Origin: Rhizobium sp. P40RR-XXII
GTDB lineage: Bacteria; Pseudomonadota; Alphaproteobacteria; Rhizobiales; Rhizobiaceae
Direction of reading: 5' to 3'
DNA: 64,000 nucleotides
NCBI RefSeq assembly: GCF_012641405.1
Contig: NZ_JABAII010000005.1
Span: forward strand, 310,001-374,000
Positions 44,649 to 53,988 of this stretch are shown here, one piece after another. The notes below the pieces were generated by a model. It had not been told where the DNA came from. It made no database searches and saw only the letters and a list, made by a program, of their open reading frames with translations. Position numbers and translations under genes: made by a program. Numbering within the stretch: the stretch's first letter is position 1; every line of letters starts with the position of its first letter.

Positions 44649-44747
44649 CAGCGAACATGCCCGCGCGCGAAGCGTCCATATGACATCGAACTATGCACGG
44701 ACATTATGAGCGTTGAAACTCGCCCGCGAATCCGATCAGATCATGGC

Positions 44748-45167
44748 ATGACGAAAACGATACGCATAGCGGCGGCCCTGGTGCTGCGCCCGGATGGCGA
44801 TACGCTGCTCGTGCGCAAGCGCGGTACCGCCGCCTTTATGCAGCCCGGCGGCAAGGTGGAACCGCAGGAAACGGCGGAAAAGGCGCTCGTCAGAGAACTC
44901 TTCGAAGAGCTGGGCCTTGCAGCAGAGACGAAGGACCTGATTTTCATCGGCCGTTTCCAGGCGCCTGCTGCCAACGAACCGGATCATACCGTCATTGCGG
45001 ATATATTCCGGCTGCATGTGGGCGATGCGGCAATTGCGGCAGCGGCGGAGATCGAAGAGATCCGCTGGGTATCGCCCCACAATCCCGGACATATAGCTAT
45101 GGCTCCCCTGACCGAGCATCATATCCTTCCCCATTATCGGCAGCAGACTATGTCCGCGGGCAGATGA
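44748..45167 (+). CDS. NUDIX hydrolase
   Basis: 139 aa from ATG 44748; an in-frame ATG at 44706 adds 14 unlikely residues. Complete Nudix box GxxxxxExxxxxxxREUxEExGU in 'GGKVEPQETAEKALVRELF' plus 'EELGL' (about residues 34-57). Hydrolyses nucleoside diphosphates linked to another moiety, as in MutT-like or ADP-ribose pyrophosphatase enzymes. Substrate unknown. Confidence 0.85.
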   Translation: MTKTIRIAAALVLRPDGDTLLVRKRGTAAFMQPGGKVEPQETAEKALVRELFEELGLAAETKDLIFIGRFQAPAANEPDHTVIADIFRLHVGDAAIAAAAEIEEIRWVSPHNPGHIAMAPLTEHHILPHYRQQTMSAGR

Positions 45168-45519
45168 CGTCGAATTGCACCTGGCTCGCAACGGACGGAG
45201 GGCGACTTCGCCGATTTCTCGGAAATTCCTGGCCTGGAATATGGCGTAGAACACAACTTCGCCCACCTGTTCACCGATGCGCGGCAGACGCTTTGCCCAC
45301 GGGCAGGCCAGCCACCAATTGTGCGCCGCTGTACCTGGACCGAGAGTGAAATTTAAATATTGTAACAAAATGAAAATTTAATGGATTTCAACTTTAGCGG
45401 TGAGCATATTTACTACGAATATGATAACATACGCAGAATACATAAGGCCTTCGTTATTTTAATTGAAAGTAAAAACAACTTTAGATACATGAGTAAAAAA
45501 ACACGACGTGAGGCCGGAA
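45168..45519. other. Intergenic region upstream of mucR-like gene
   Basis: The first half is GC-rich without a recognisable gene. From about 45345 to 45500 it turns strikingly AT-rich. MucR/Ros proteins bind AT-rich DNA, so auto-regulation here is plausible (inference). No assignable promoter motif. Confidence 0.5.
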
Positions 45520-45987
45520 ATGAAAAGAGAAAATACTGCCAGCCATGAGAGGTTTATTGAGCTGACAAGCAAGATCGTCTCGGCCTACGTTCTCCACAAC
45601 GCGACCGCACCGGAGGATTTGCCGCGACTCATCTTAGATACATATGCCGCGCTTACGGGTTCCCCGCAAGCTGAGCCGTCGACATTAGAAAAGTCGCTGA
45701 AGCCGGCGGTACCGATCAAGAAATCAATTACCGATGAATATCTGATCTGCCTGGAAGACGGCGGGAAGTACAAATCGCTGAAGCGGCATCTCAACACCAA
45801 GTACGGCCTGACGCCCGAAGAATATCGAAGGAAATGGGGCTTGCCCGCGGACTATCCGATGGTCTCGGCGACCTATGCAGCCACGCGATCGACGCTGGCG
45901 AAGAAAGCGCTCCTAGGCCATGCCAAGAACGCGACCGAAACTACGCCGGCTGCTGAACCGGTTCGACGGCAGCGGAAAGCCGGCTGA
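45520..45987 (+). CDS. MucR/Ros-family zinc-finger transcriptional regulator
   Basis: 155 aa from ATG 45520 (GAGG 6 bases upstream; GTG 45508 less likely). N-terminal oligomerisation helices 'ELTSKIVSAYVLHNATAPED', then the MucR finger 'LICLEDGGKYKSLKRHLNTK' and 'YGLTPEEYRRKWGLPADYPM'. Global regulators of exopolysaccharide and symbiosis genes belong here. Slightly longer than typical with a basic tail; probably one of several paralogues. Confidence 0.9.
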   Translation: MKRENTASHERFIELTSKIVSAYVLHNATAPEDLPRLILDTYAALTGSPQAEPSTLEKSLKPAVPIKKSITDEYLICLEDGGKYKSLKRHLNTKYGLTPEEYRRKWGLPADYPMVSATYAATRSTLAKKALLGHAKNATETTPAAEPVRRQRKAG

Positions 45988-46164
45988 CTTGAAGCAGTTC
46001 CGCTTTCTTCGAATCGCGGAAACGCCCTTTTCCAGCGCCTTCGGGACGGGAAATTGCTGCGTGCGCTCCTGAAAATGCTCTGACGACGTTTCGATCCGCC
46101 TTCGCGTGGCCCGTCCCGCCAGCACCTTGGCGATATTGCGCTGCGCGATCAGGACGCTGCGGGA

Positions 46165-47436
46165 TCAGGGCGTTTCAATCGTCTTGGCATTGACGGTGAT
46201 CGCGCGGCCGGCAAACCAGCCGTTGATTGTGGCACCGAGACCGAGCAGCACGAACAATACGGAGCTCCAGGCGAAGCTTCCCGTCCAGCCGTGGATCATG
46301 CCGACGACCAGCGGACCGATCGCGGCGAGCAGGTAGCCGACGAATTGCGCCATCCCTGAGAGATGGGCCGCCACATGCGCGTCGGGCGACCGCAACACGA
46401 TCACCGTCAGCGCCACGGCAATCAATCCGCCCTGCCCGATGCCTTGCAGCACGGCCCAGAACCAGACCGTCCAAAGTGGTGCGAAGAGCAGGCCCAGCAG
46501 TGCTGCAACCGCTATCAGGCAGAGGATGACATTGATAGCGCGCTGGTCCCTGCCCTTGACGGCGATATGAGGTGCGACGAGGCACGCTGCCGCCTGCACC
46601 ATGACCGAGGCGGAGACAATCGCGCCGGCGGTCACGCCGTCGAGACCGCGTTCGCGCAGGATAGGCACGAGCCAGCCGAAGATGCAGTAAGCCAATGCCG
46701 ATTGCAGCCCCATGAAAAGCGTCACTTGCCAGGCGATGCGATCCGACCAGAGGCCGGTGACGCGAAATCCATTCCGACGCACTTGGCTGCGCGTTTTGAT
46801 CACCTGCGGCAACCAGAGGAATCCAACCACGAGGGCGGGCAAGGCCCACGCGGCAAGCGCGCCGCCGAGCGATCCACCGAGAGCATGCTCGATCGGAAGC
46901 GTGAGCCCGGCGGCACTTGCCGCGCCGGCGCATAGTGCCATCGTATAGCAGCCCGTCATCAGGGCGGCCTTGTCCGGGAAATCGCGCTTGACGAGCCCAG
47001 GCAGCAGCACATTGCCAATGGCGATGCATGCACCGGTCAATGCCGTTCCGAGAAACAGCAGGGAAATGGAGGAAAATCCGCGTAGCATCGTGCCAAGCGC
47101 AAGCAGGAAGATGACACCGAGCAAGACACGCTCGGTTCCCATGCGCTGCGCAAGCCTTGGCGCGAACGGCGAAAACAGCCCCATGCAGACCACGGGCAAG
47201 GTCGTGAGGATGCTGGTGCCGAGGGCCGAAATGCCAAGTCCGGTCCTGATTTCCGGCAGAAGCGCCGATGCGCTCGAAAAGACCGGCCTGAGATTGAACG
47301 CGATGAGCACGAGGCTTGCACCCAGCAGAAACCTGCCGATCGGCGATTTGGCCCGGTGTGGCCGCGGCGCCGGAATCTCATCGGCTTCAGCATCGATCAA
47401 TTCGACGGAAGCAGCATTTTGCGAAGACATGGTCAT
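46165..47436 (-). CDS. MFS transporter of the CynX/NimT type
   Basis: 423 aa, twelve membrane segments. 'LIAFNLRPVFSSASALLPEI' in the first helix is typical of the CynX/NimT (cyanate permease-like) branch. Its start overlaps the upstream GntR gene by ATGA, so it is co-transcribed with and probably controlled by that regulator. Substrate unknown. Confidence 0.87.
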   Translation of the reverse strand: MTMSSQNAASVELIDAEADEIPAPRPHRAKSPIGRFLLGASLVLIAFNLRPVFSSASALLPEIRTGLGISALGTSILTTLPVVCMGLFSPFAPRLAQRMGTERVLLGVIFLLALGTMLRGFSSISLLFLGTALTGACIAIGNVLLPGLVKRDFPDKAALMTGCYTMALCAGAASAAGLTLPIEHALGGSLGGALAAWALPALVVGFLWLPQVIKTRSQVRRNGFRVTGLWSDRIAWQVTLFMGLQSALAYCIFGWLVPILRERGLDGVTAGAIVSASVMVQAAACLVAPHIAVKGRDQRAINVILCLIAVAALLGLLFAPLWTVWFWAVLQGIGQGGLIAVALTVIVLRSPDAHVAAHLSGMAQFVGYLLAAIGPLVVGMIHGWTGSFAWSSVLFVLLGLGATINGWFAGRAITVNAKTIETP

Positions 47437-48110
47437 GACGTCAGCAACCGATCAAGAGTGGCAACGATGGGAGCCATGAAGCGGCGTACGACGGCATCGG
47501 CCGCTTCGGGATTGCCGGCTTCGATGGCATCGACGATCGCGATATGTGCCTGCATATCCGGTTCTGGAATATCCTCGCCAAGCGTCGCCTCGATCGTCTC
47601 GGCAATGGAGAGGGAGAAGAATTCGTAGAGTTCGATCATCGCCCTGTTCCGTGAAGCTGCGACGACTGCCTTGTGGAAGGCAAGGTCACGCTCGATGAAC
47701 GCGGCCTTGTCACCGCCGGCATAGTTTCCGCGCCTCACCAGCAAGGCGCGCAACTGCGGAACAACTTCCGGCGAATGGCGCAAGGCAGCGAGCCGCGCGG
47801 CCTCGACCTCAAGCGCAAGCCGGGCCTCGAACTGATCGCGCAATCCGGCGCGGCGGGCCATGTCCAGGGGGCGGCTGACATCCGTCGCCGAACGCACATA
47901 GGTGCCGGACCCTTGCCGCGTCTCCAAATAGCCTTGCGAGACCAGCACCCTCACCGCCTCGCGGATCGTGCCGCGGCTGACCGACAGCATGGACGAGAGC
48001 GAGGCTTCGTTCGGCAGCCTTTCACCGACGACCCAACGCCGGGCGGTGATTTCACCGCGAATTGCTTCGACGGCATTGTCCGCAAGTGTGGTTTTGGTCA
48101 GGGCGCGCAT
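47433..48110 (-). CDS. GntR-family (FadR/FCD-type) transcriptional regulator
   Basis: 225 aa. Winged HTH 'LPNEASLSSMLSVSRGTIRE' with 'LVSQGYLETRQGSGTYV', then an all-helical FCD ligand domain with metal/ligand His ('ERDLAFHKAVVAASRNRAM', 'DMQAHIAIVDAIEAG'). A perfect 29-bp palindrome 9 bases upstream is its evident operator. Forms an operon with the CynX-like exporter. Confidence 0.9.
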   Translation of the reverse strand: MRALTKTTLADNAVEAIRGEITARRWVVGERLPNEASLSSMLSVSRGTIREAVRVLVSQGYLETRQGSGTYVRSATDVSRPLDMARRAGLRDQFEARLALEVEAARLAALRHSPEVVPQLRALLVRRGNYAGGDKAAFIERDLAFHKAVVAASRNRAMIELYEFFSLSIAETIEATLGEDIPEPDMQAHIAIVDAIEAGNPEAADAVVRRFMAPIVATLDRLLTS

Positions 48111-48118
48111 GATCAGTT

Positions 48119-48147
48119 ATCATCAAGTCATCAGATGACTTGATGAT
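48119..48147. promoter_or_regulatory. 29-bp perfect palindrome, operator of the GntR-MFS operon
   Basis: ATCATCAAGTCATC (48119-48132), centre A, GATGACTTGATGAT (48134-48147): 14-bp perfect arms. It ends 8 bases before the regulator ATG (48110). FadR-type regulators bind shorter GT..AC palindromes; the long symmetry suggests a high-affinity dimer site with flanks. Confidence 0.8.
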
Positions 48148-48200
48148 TTAGTCGACGGAGGGTTCCTCGTCAATACCGATTGTCGGAGATGATCAGCAGG

Positions 48201-49403
48201 CTAGTTATGCCGCCTGGCCTTTTCGAAGAAAAGCAGCAAGGCAAGGCCCAACAAGCCGGCGGCAGCACCGATAAGGGCCGTCCCGGAATAGCTGCTGATC
48301 GCCGTGCCGATGGCAAAGAGAAAAGCGCTCAAGCCCGCGCTCAGGAAGATATTGACCGATATGAGAGCGCTGCCCAAACCCGGGCGCTCGGCAATCAGCT
48401 CCTGCAGGTAGGTGATGGGAATGCTGATAAGCGCCGCAGCGCCGATGCCGCTGACGAGGGTCAGCGCATAGACGTGCCAGGGCGCCGAAGCCAATCCGAG
48501 CAGCAGCAGATAGACGACATAGATGACCGTGCCGATCGCAAGCGCCATGACATGGGTCATGATCCGCTGCGCGCGTCCCCACACGATGATGAAGACGACT
48601 TCGAGAAGGGCTACGATCCCAACGAGGATACCGATGTCGGCCACGGTTCCGTGCGCCGCGCCGGTGACGATGAGCGGCAGGATGGCGCCATTGACATGCA
48701 GCGTGCTGCTGATCAGTGCCACCGCGATCAGGCGCACGAAGACCGGTGGCGAAATAACCTCGCCCAGTGCCGCAAGATAGGAAAGATGGTGTGCGGCCGC
48801 CTTGTCGGTGCCGTCCTGGCGCGGAAGAAAAACGGCGATCAATCCGAAGCAGACAACGCAGGCAAGTCCGGCAAACAGATAGGCCGGCAGCATGCTCGCC
48901 GAATTTGCAAGCAGGGCGCCGGTTATGCCGGGCACCAACACCCAGGAGAGCGAGATCATCGCCCGCACGCCGGAATTGACCGTGGCGACATCGTTGCGCT
49001 CCATTCCGCTTGTCGCAATGCGGACATTGGCAAAGAGCAGCGAGTTGAGCGAGCCATAGACCGGCAGGAAGAACAAGGCGCTGAGAACGAAGGTTGCCTG
49101 CGCCGGCACGACATAGACAGCGCCATAACCCAGCACGCCGAAAACGGCGACCGTCAGCATCATCACGCGGTATTGGCCCAGCCGATCCGCCAGATTTCCA
49201 AGCAGAATGCTGACGACGACATTCACCGCCGCCGCGCAGAAGATCAGCGTCGAATAGAGCCCATTGCTGAGGCCAAGTTCGCGGATGCCGACGATCGACT
49301 GATAGGGTGATGTGGCCGCGCCGGCAAAACCAAAGGCAAAAATGGCAAGCATGCTCACCCGAATGGTCGGGTCGCGGAAAACATCAGGAAGAATGCGGAT
49401 CAT
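48201..49403 (-). CDS. MFS transporter, sugar-efflux (SetA)-like
   Basis: 400 aa, twelve membrane segments; 'GNLADRLGQYRVMMLTVAVF' is the MFS loop 2-3 motif. General fold like SetA/SetB sugar efflux proteins, as is the next gene. Same strand as 49521-50744 with a 117-base gap, so the two may be co-expressed. Substrate unknown. Confidence 0.82.
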   Translation of the reverse strand: MIRILPDVFRDPTIRVSMLAIFAFGFAGAATSPYQSIVGIRELGLSNGLYSTLIFCAAAVNVVVSILLGNLADRLGQYRVMMLTVAVFGVLGYGAVYVVPAQATFVLSALFFLPVYGSLNSLLFANVRIATSGMERNDVATVNSGVRAMISLSWVLVPGITGALLANSASMLPAYLFAGLACVVCFGLIAVFLPRQDGTDKAAAHHLSYLAALGEVISPPVFVRLIAVALISSTLHVNGAILPLIVTGAAHGTVADIGILVGIVALLEVVFIIVWGRAQRIMTHVMALAIGTVIYVVYLLLLGLASAPWHVYALTLVSGIGAAALISIPITYLQELIAERPGLGSALISVNIFLSAGLSAFLFAIGTAISSYSGTALIGAAAGLLGLALLLFFEKARRHN

Positions 49404-49520
49404 TGGCGGGGTCGAGGATCTGGCAAATCACCCGAAATCCGGGCGAAGCGCTTGTAGCAGGTTTGGCGCCGGCCGGAACCTGACGAAATGAAATAATACC
49501 GGTCTTGTGGCATGAAGTCC

Positions 49521-50744
49521 CTATCTGATGGCACCCGATCGCGCCATGGCCGCCAGGCCGATGGCCGCGGCCAGGGAGAACAGTGCCGGAAGATAGAAAA
49601 CGTTCGGAAGCCCGAGATAGGCGACACCTGCACCTCCAACGCCGCCGCCAAGCGCGCTGGCAAGCGCAGAGGAGCTCATGAAGATCGCCGAAGCCGTCGC
49701 GACCGCATTCGGGAGAAGCCTTTGGGCAACGATCAGCCCGAGCACCATATAGAGCCCCCATACCCCGCCCATCAGAATCTGGCCGGCAAACATGCCCGCG
49801 GCCGTCGGCCAGGCCGCAAAGCACAGATTGGCCATCACGCCGCAGATCGCGGCGATGCACATCATCCAGAGAATGCCTATCCGTCGCGCCAAAAGGACGC
49901 TGAACGGCATCAGGATGAGTTCGATAAACGGCTGCGTTCCGATCACTGATCCTTGAATGGAGGGGTCGAGCTTGAGCTGGTCCTGCATGTAGAGCAGCAG
50001 GAAACCGTATTTGATCGGCTCGCCGGCATAGACGAGAACGTAGAGGCCGGTGAATGCCAGAAGCGGCAGCATTTCGGACCAGCCGACGCGACTGGCGGCA
50101 TCGGTCTTCTTATCCGCTCGCTGCCGGGGGGCGGCCAGGGTGTATTGGGTTCCGAGCGGAATGATCTGCGCGAAGAAGCAAATCGCCGTTCCCCACAGCA
50201 TGGGGCGAAGGCCGATTTCAACAGCGCACCAGGCGCCCAGAAACGGCCCGATGACCCAGCCGGCCGTCAGGGCTATTCGGATGATCGCCACCACGCTGTC
50301 GTTGGCGGCGGTTCCCCTTGCTTTGAGATCGTCATGAATGCCGGTGAAAAGCTGCGACGTCGCAGATCCGGAGAAACCCAGAACGATGGTGCCGATCGTG
50401 AACGGCATCCACGACTTGGTCGAAAGGGCAATCCCCGCCCAACCGACAGCGCCGGCGATGGCGCAAAGCCGGAAGAGACTAAGACGTCGTCCGGTCCTGT
50501 CGGAGTAGCTGCCGACGAGGTAGCCGGCGATCGGCGCGGTGAGGCCGGTCAGATAATAGAGCCCCGCCACCGGCAAGGAGGCTCCGAGTTCCTTGACGAG
50601 AAAGAGAACGATTTGCGGCAGCGAAGCGGATGTCGCGAGCCCGGACAGAAACAGCGCAAGCGTGGCGCCGCGATAAAGCGGCGACGCCCATACCTGCTGG
50701 ATCGCCGTGGCCATGCTCGAGGTCGTCAAGGATTGCGCGTCCAT
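49521..50744 (-). CDS. MFS transporter, sugar-efflux (SetA/SetB)-like
   Basis: 407 aa from ATG 50744; an open frame to 50855 adds a basic stretch lacking membrane character. Twelve segments, 'GSYSDRTGRRLSLFRLCAIA' loop motif and 'GTIVLGFSGSATSQLFTGIHD', reminiscent of SetA/SetB. Start uncertain because the nearest GAGG is only 2 bases from the ATG. Lies between a GntR regulator and another SetA-like gene. Confidence 0.82.
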   Translation of the reverse strand: MDAQSLTTSSMATAIQQVWASPLYRGATLALFLSGLATSASLPQIVLFLVKELGASLPVAGLYYLTGLTAPIAGYLVGSYSDRTGRRLSLFRLCAIAGAVGWAGIALSTKSWMPFTIGTIVLGFSGSATSQLFTGIHDDLKARGTAANDSVVAIIRIALTAGWVIGPFLGAWCAVEIGLRPMLWGTAICFFAQIIPLGTQYTLAAPRQRADKKTDAASRVGWSEMLPLLAFTGLYVLVYAGEPIKYGFLLLYMQDQLKLDPSIQGSVIGTQPFIELILMPFSVLLARRIGILWMMCIAAICGVMANLCFAAWPTAAGMFAGQILMGGVWGLYMVLGLIVAQRLLPNAVATASAIFMSSSALASALGGGVGGAGVAYLGLPNVFYLPALFSLAAAIGLAAMARSGAIR

Positions 50745-50982
50745 AACCTCATCATCCGTCTTGACCCGTTGCAAAATTGATTTTCCGATTGATCGGCGCA
50801 GAGCCGCCCTGATCGATTGCAGCAAAAGCCGGCTTTGCTGCCCGATGGACATCACGCCTACATCCGGGGTGCTGCATATCCTTCCGTCAAAGCGGATCCA
50901 GACGCAAATGCTTGCATCGAGCCTGGACCCATCCGGCGGGGATTGTCCACATCATTCATCATATCAATGACAGAAACTGGTG

Positions 50983-51675
50983 TCAGCCGGGCATCGCCCT
51001 CGAATAGGCAGCCAGGATGAAGCGCTCGGCCTGGAACAGATATTTCTCCAGCGCGTCGGCGGCACTCGCGGGTGCCCCCTCCTCCAGATGCGCAAGAATG
51101 GTCGCGTTCTGGCCGACATAGGGAGCATGCAGATATTCGGGATCGCGGATCAGGCCGAAGACGAGACGCAGCTCCAGTGAGATTTGCGCATAGAAGGCGG
51201 AAAGTCTGGGACTGTCGGTAAGCTCGACGATGGCGGCATGAAAGGCGATATCGGCGCTGCCGACCTCCAGCCATTCGCCACGATCGCGATGCTGGACGGC
51301 GGCATCGATGGCGGCGCGCATCTTGTCGACGCTCGGGTGACGGTGGTGTGCATTGGCGAGCGCCGAGCATTCGATCAGGCGGCGAATATGGAAGATATCC
51401 ATGATCGTCGAGATGCTCGGCGTGGAGACGAAGACGCCGCGATTGGCTTCGTGGCGCAGTACGCCCTCTTTCGTCAGCAGCCGGAAAACTTCGCGCAATG
51501 TGTTGCGCGAGACCTGCAGCTCCTCGCAAAGAGCGGCCTCTGACAGATGGCTGCCGGGTGAAAGCGTGCCGCTGATCACGCGCTCGCGGATGCGAGCGGC
51601 GGTCAGCTCCGCAACCGTCTGCCCGGTCTCCGCCACGGCCGTCGGCTCGATGCTTGCAAGATGTGTCTGCTTCAT
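50983..51675 (-). CDS. GntR-family (FCD) transcriptional regulator
   Basis: 230 aa. Winged HTH 'LSEAALCEELQVSRNTLREV' and 'EGVLRHEANRGVFVSTPS', FCD domain with ligand His residues ('ADIAFHAAIVELTDSPRLSA'). Divergent from the peptide transporter operon; the palindrome ATTGTTGAACAAT in between (51848-51860) fits FCD-type operators, so it may control the transporter and itself. Could also control the SetA-like genes downstream. Confidence 0.88.
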   Translation of the reverse strand: MKQTHLASIEPTAVAETGQTVAELTAARIRERVISGTLSPGSHLSEAALCEELQVSRNTLREVFRLLTKEGVLRHEANRGVFVSTPSISTIMDIFHIRRLIECSALANAHHRHPSVDKMRAAIDAAVQHRDRGEWLEVGSADIAFHAAIVELTDSPRLSAFYAQISLELRLVFGLIRDPEYLHAPYVGQNATILAHLEEGAPASAADALEKYLFQAERFILAAYSRAMPG

Positions 51676-51987
51676 TTGCTCTCCCGGCGCCTGCGCAAAA
51701 TCTTTTCCGATGCTTGCCTATATCAAGCATTTGCTGGAAAGCGAGTGGCGATCCCATGCTTGCCTTCAGCTGGCGAATTACCCCAACAGCAAAGTCCGTT
51801 GGACGATTTTGTGCAGGTTGTCCCCTTTTTCGATTGCGCGTACAGAAATTGTTGAACAATATAGACCCGATTGTTGTTTGATGCTATCTCATGCCCCAAC
51901 AAATATAATGGGAACGCGGATACAGATGTTCATGGAACGCCCGTTTTGTAGAAAAACATCACCCCGCCTTGCCAGGCTTGAATTGAT
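51676..51987. other. Divergent control region between GntR and peptide ABC operon
   Basis: About 310 bases with no convincing gene. Contains the palindrome at 51848-51860 and a further ATTGTT half-site at 51870-51875. AT content rises around 51840-51920, where the promoters probably lie. Confidence 0.5.
51848..51860. promoter_or_regulatory. Candidate GntR (FCD) operator
   Basis: ATTGTT-G-AACAAT, perfect 6-bp arms. TTGT-N3-ACAA is the common FCD-type GntR site. A half-site ATTGTT follows 22 bases later. Confidence 0.5.
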
Positions 51988-52122
51988 ATGAGCGCGTACA
52001 TGCTAGTATCCGATCTCAAAGGCGACCTCGGCGAGGTTTTCAGCGTGTTTGATGAAAAGGGCGACGGCGCTGCCAATTCGTGCGCCATGAATAACCTTCC
52101 CAAGGCCGAGGTAAGAGCATGA
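51988..52122 (+). CDS. Possible 44-aa peptide coupled to the peptide ABC ATPase gene
   Basis: Forty-four codons from ATG 51988: 'MSAYMLVSDLKGDLGEVFSV' then 'FDEKGDGAANS' and a stop that overlaps the ATPase ATG as ATGA. Codon use is gene-like and the overlap suggests coupling, but the ribosome site is weak and no family is recognised. Confidence 0.3.
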   Translation: MSAYMLVSDLKGDLGEVFSVFDEKGDGAANSCAMNNLPKAEVRA

Positions 52123-53945
52123 CGAATGCGACGGGCGACAACAAACCGCTTTTGTCTGTGGCGGATCTGACCGTGCGGTTCGGCGAAAACCGCGTGGTCG
52201 AGGGGCTTTCCTTTTCAGTCAAACCGGGCCGGACGCTCGCGGTTGTTGGAGAATCCGGTTCCGGCAAATCGGTGACCTCGCTTTCGATCATGCGCCTTGC
52301 CGATATGATGGGCGCGCGCTTCGAGACCGGCAGCATCCTCTTCAACGGGAAAGACCTGCTCAAGCTCTCGCAGAAGGACATGCGCTCCGTTCGCGGCAAG
52401 GAGATCGCCATGATCTTCCAGGAGCCGATGACCTCGCTCAATCCCGTCTTCACCATCGGAGACCAGATCTGCGAAGTCCTTCTTCTTCATGAAAACATTG
52501 GCAAATCCTCCGCCATGGCGGAAGCGCGTCGCCTTCTGGAGATGGTACGCCTGCCGGATGCGGCGGCCCTTTTGAACCGCTATCCGCATCAGCTCTCCGG
52601 CGGCATGCGCCAGCGCGTCATGATCGCCATGGCGCTTGCCTGCCGTCCGAAGCTGTTGATCGCAGACGAGCCGACGACGGCGCTCGACGTGACGATCCAG
52701 GCGCAGATTCTCAACATCATGCGGGATCTGCAGAAGGAACTCGGCATGGGTATGATCTTCATCACCCATGACATGGGCGTGGTTGCCGAGATGGCTGATG
52801 ATGTCGTGGTCATGTGGAAGGGCAAGAAGGTCGAGGAAGGCCCGGTTCGCGAGATATTCGCCGATCCGAAGCATCCATATACGAAGGCACTCCTGGCCGC
52901 AGTGCCGAAGCTTGGCAGCTTGACCGGTCAGGATTTTCCGAAACGCATGCCGCTGACCGTCCTCGACGGCGGCACGCCGAAAGTCGTCGGCGAGGAGCGG
53001 GTGCAGAATACCGCCCGCTACGACCAGCCGCCGCTCCTGAAGGTGCGCGATCTCTTTGTGCGCTTCGATATCAAGAAGAACATATTCGGCCAGGTCACGC
53101 ATCGCTGCAGTGCCGTCCAGAAGGTCGCTTTCGACATACATCCCGGCGAGACGCTGGCCCTCGTCGGCGAATCCGGCTCCGGCAAGTCGACCATCGGCCG
53201 CACCATCCAGCAATTGCAGAAGGCACGCTCCGGCGAAATCACCTTCAGCGGCAAGAGCTTTGCCGCCATGTCGCAACTCGAACGCTTCCGGCTTCGCCGC
53301 GACGTGCAGTATATCTTCCAGGATCCCTTCGCCTCGCTCGATCCGCGCAAGACTGTGGGATTCTCGATCGCAGAACCGATCAACACGCACGGCATCATCA
53401 CTGGATCGAAGGCGGTTCGCCGCCGGGTGGACGAGCTGCTGGAACGCGTCGGGCTGACGTCAGCCCATGTCGATCGCTATCCGCATGAGTTTTCCGGCGG
53501 CCAGCGCCAGCGCGTCTGCATCGCCCGCGCTCTCGCCTCCGACCCGAAGCTTATCATCGCCGACGAGGCGCTCTCCGCCCTCGATGTTTCGATCCAGGCC
53601 CAGATCATCAATCTCTTAATGGATCTACAGGCGGAACGCGGCCTTGCCTATCTATTCATCAGCCACGACATGGCCGTGGTGGAGAAGATCAGCCACCGCG
53701 TTGCCGTGCTCTATCTCGGCCAGATCATGGAGATCGGCAGCCGCCGGCAGGTCTTCGAAACGCCGATGCACGACTACACCCGTCGTTTGCTCTCCGCAGT
53801 GCCGGTCGCCGATCCGACAATCGAGCGCAAGACTGCGCCGATCGAGGGCGAAATTCCTAATCCAGTCCGTCGCGTCGGCGACGAGCCAGCTATTCTCGCA
53901 CGCGAGGAAATTAATTCGGGCCATTTCATCGCGAAAAGCGCCTGA
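52119..53945 (+). CDS. Oligopeptide ABC transporter, fused double ATP-binding protein (DppD-DppF type)
   Basis: 608 aa with two ABC domains in tandem. First: Walker A '[11 protein letters not shown]', signature '[13 protein letters not shown]', '[12 protein letters not shown]', 'FITHDMGVV'. Second: '[11 protein letters not shown]', '[13 protein letters not shown]', '[12 protein letters not shown]', 'FISHDMAVV'; each is followed by an oligopeptide-type C-terminal element ('[12 protein letters not shown]', '[12 protein letters not shown]'). In the second Walker B the usual Pro-Thr/Val is Ala-Leu ('DEALSALD'), as is normal for DppF. Drives peptide import with the genes downstream. Confidence 0.92.
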   Translation: MTNATGDNKPLLSVADLTVRFGENRVVEGLSFSVKPGRTLAVVGESGSGKSVTSLSIMRLADMMGARFETGSILFNGKDLLKLSQKDMRSVRGKEIAMIFQEPMTSLNPVFTIGDQICEVLLLHENIGKSSAMAEARRLLEMVRLPDAAALLNRYPHQLSGGMRQRVMIAMALACRPKLLIADEPTTALDVTIQAQILNIMRDLQKELGMGMIFITHDMGVVAEMADDVVVMWKGKKVEEGPVREIFADPKHPYTKALLAAVPKLGSLTGQDFPKRMPLTVLDGGTPKVVGEERVQNTARYDQPPLLKVRDLFVRFDIKKNIFGQVTHRCSAVQKVAFDIHPGETLALVGESGSGKSTIGRTIQQLQKARSGEITFSGKSFAAMSQLERFRLRRDVQYIFQDPFASLDPRKTVGFSIAEPINTHGIITGSKAVRRRVDELLERVGLTSAHVDRYPHEFSGGQRQRVCIARALASDPKLIIADEALSALDVSIQAQIINLLMDLQAERGLAYLFISHDMAVVEKISHRVAVLYLGQIMEIGSRRQVFETPMHDYTRRLLSAVPVADPTIERKTAPIEGEIPNPVRRVGDEPAILAREEINSGHFIAKSA

Positions 53946-53988
53946 GCAATTCTGAGCTATTGCAACAATCTGAAGAGGAACAGGTTCA

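Noticed and set aside
44736..45368. Minus-strand frame across the NUDIX gene
   Set aside because: Antisense shadow of a complete Nudix box; the part beyond the gene has no family resemblance.
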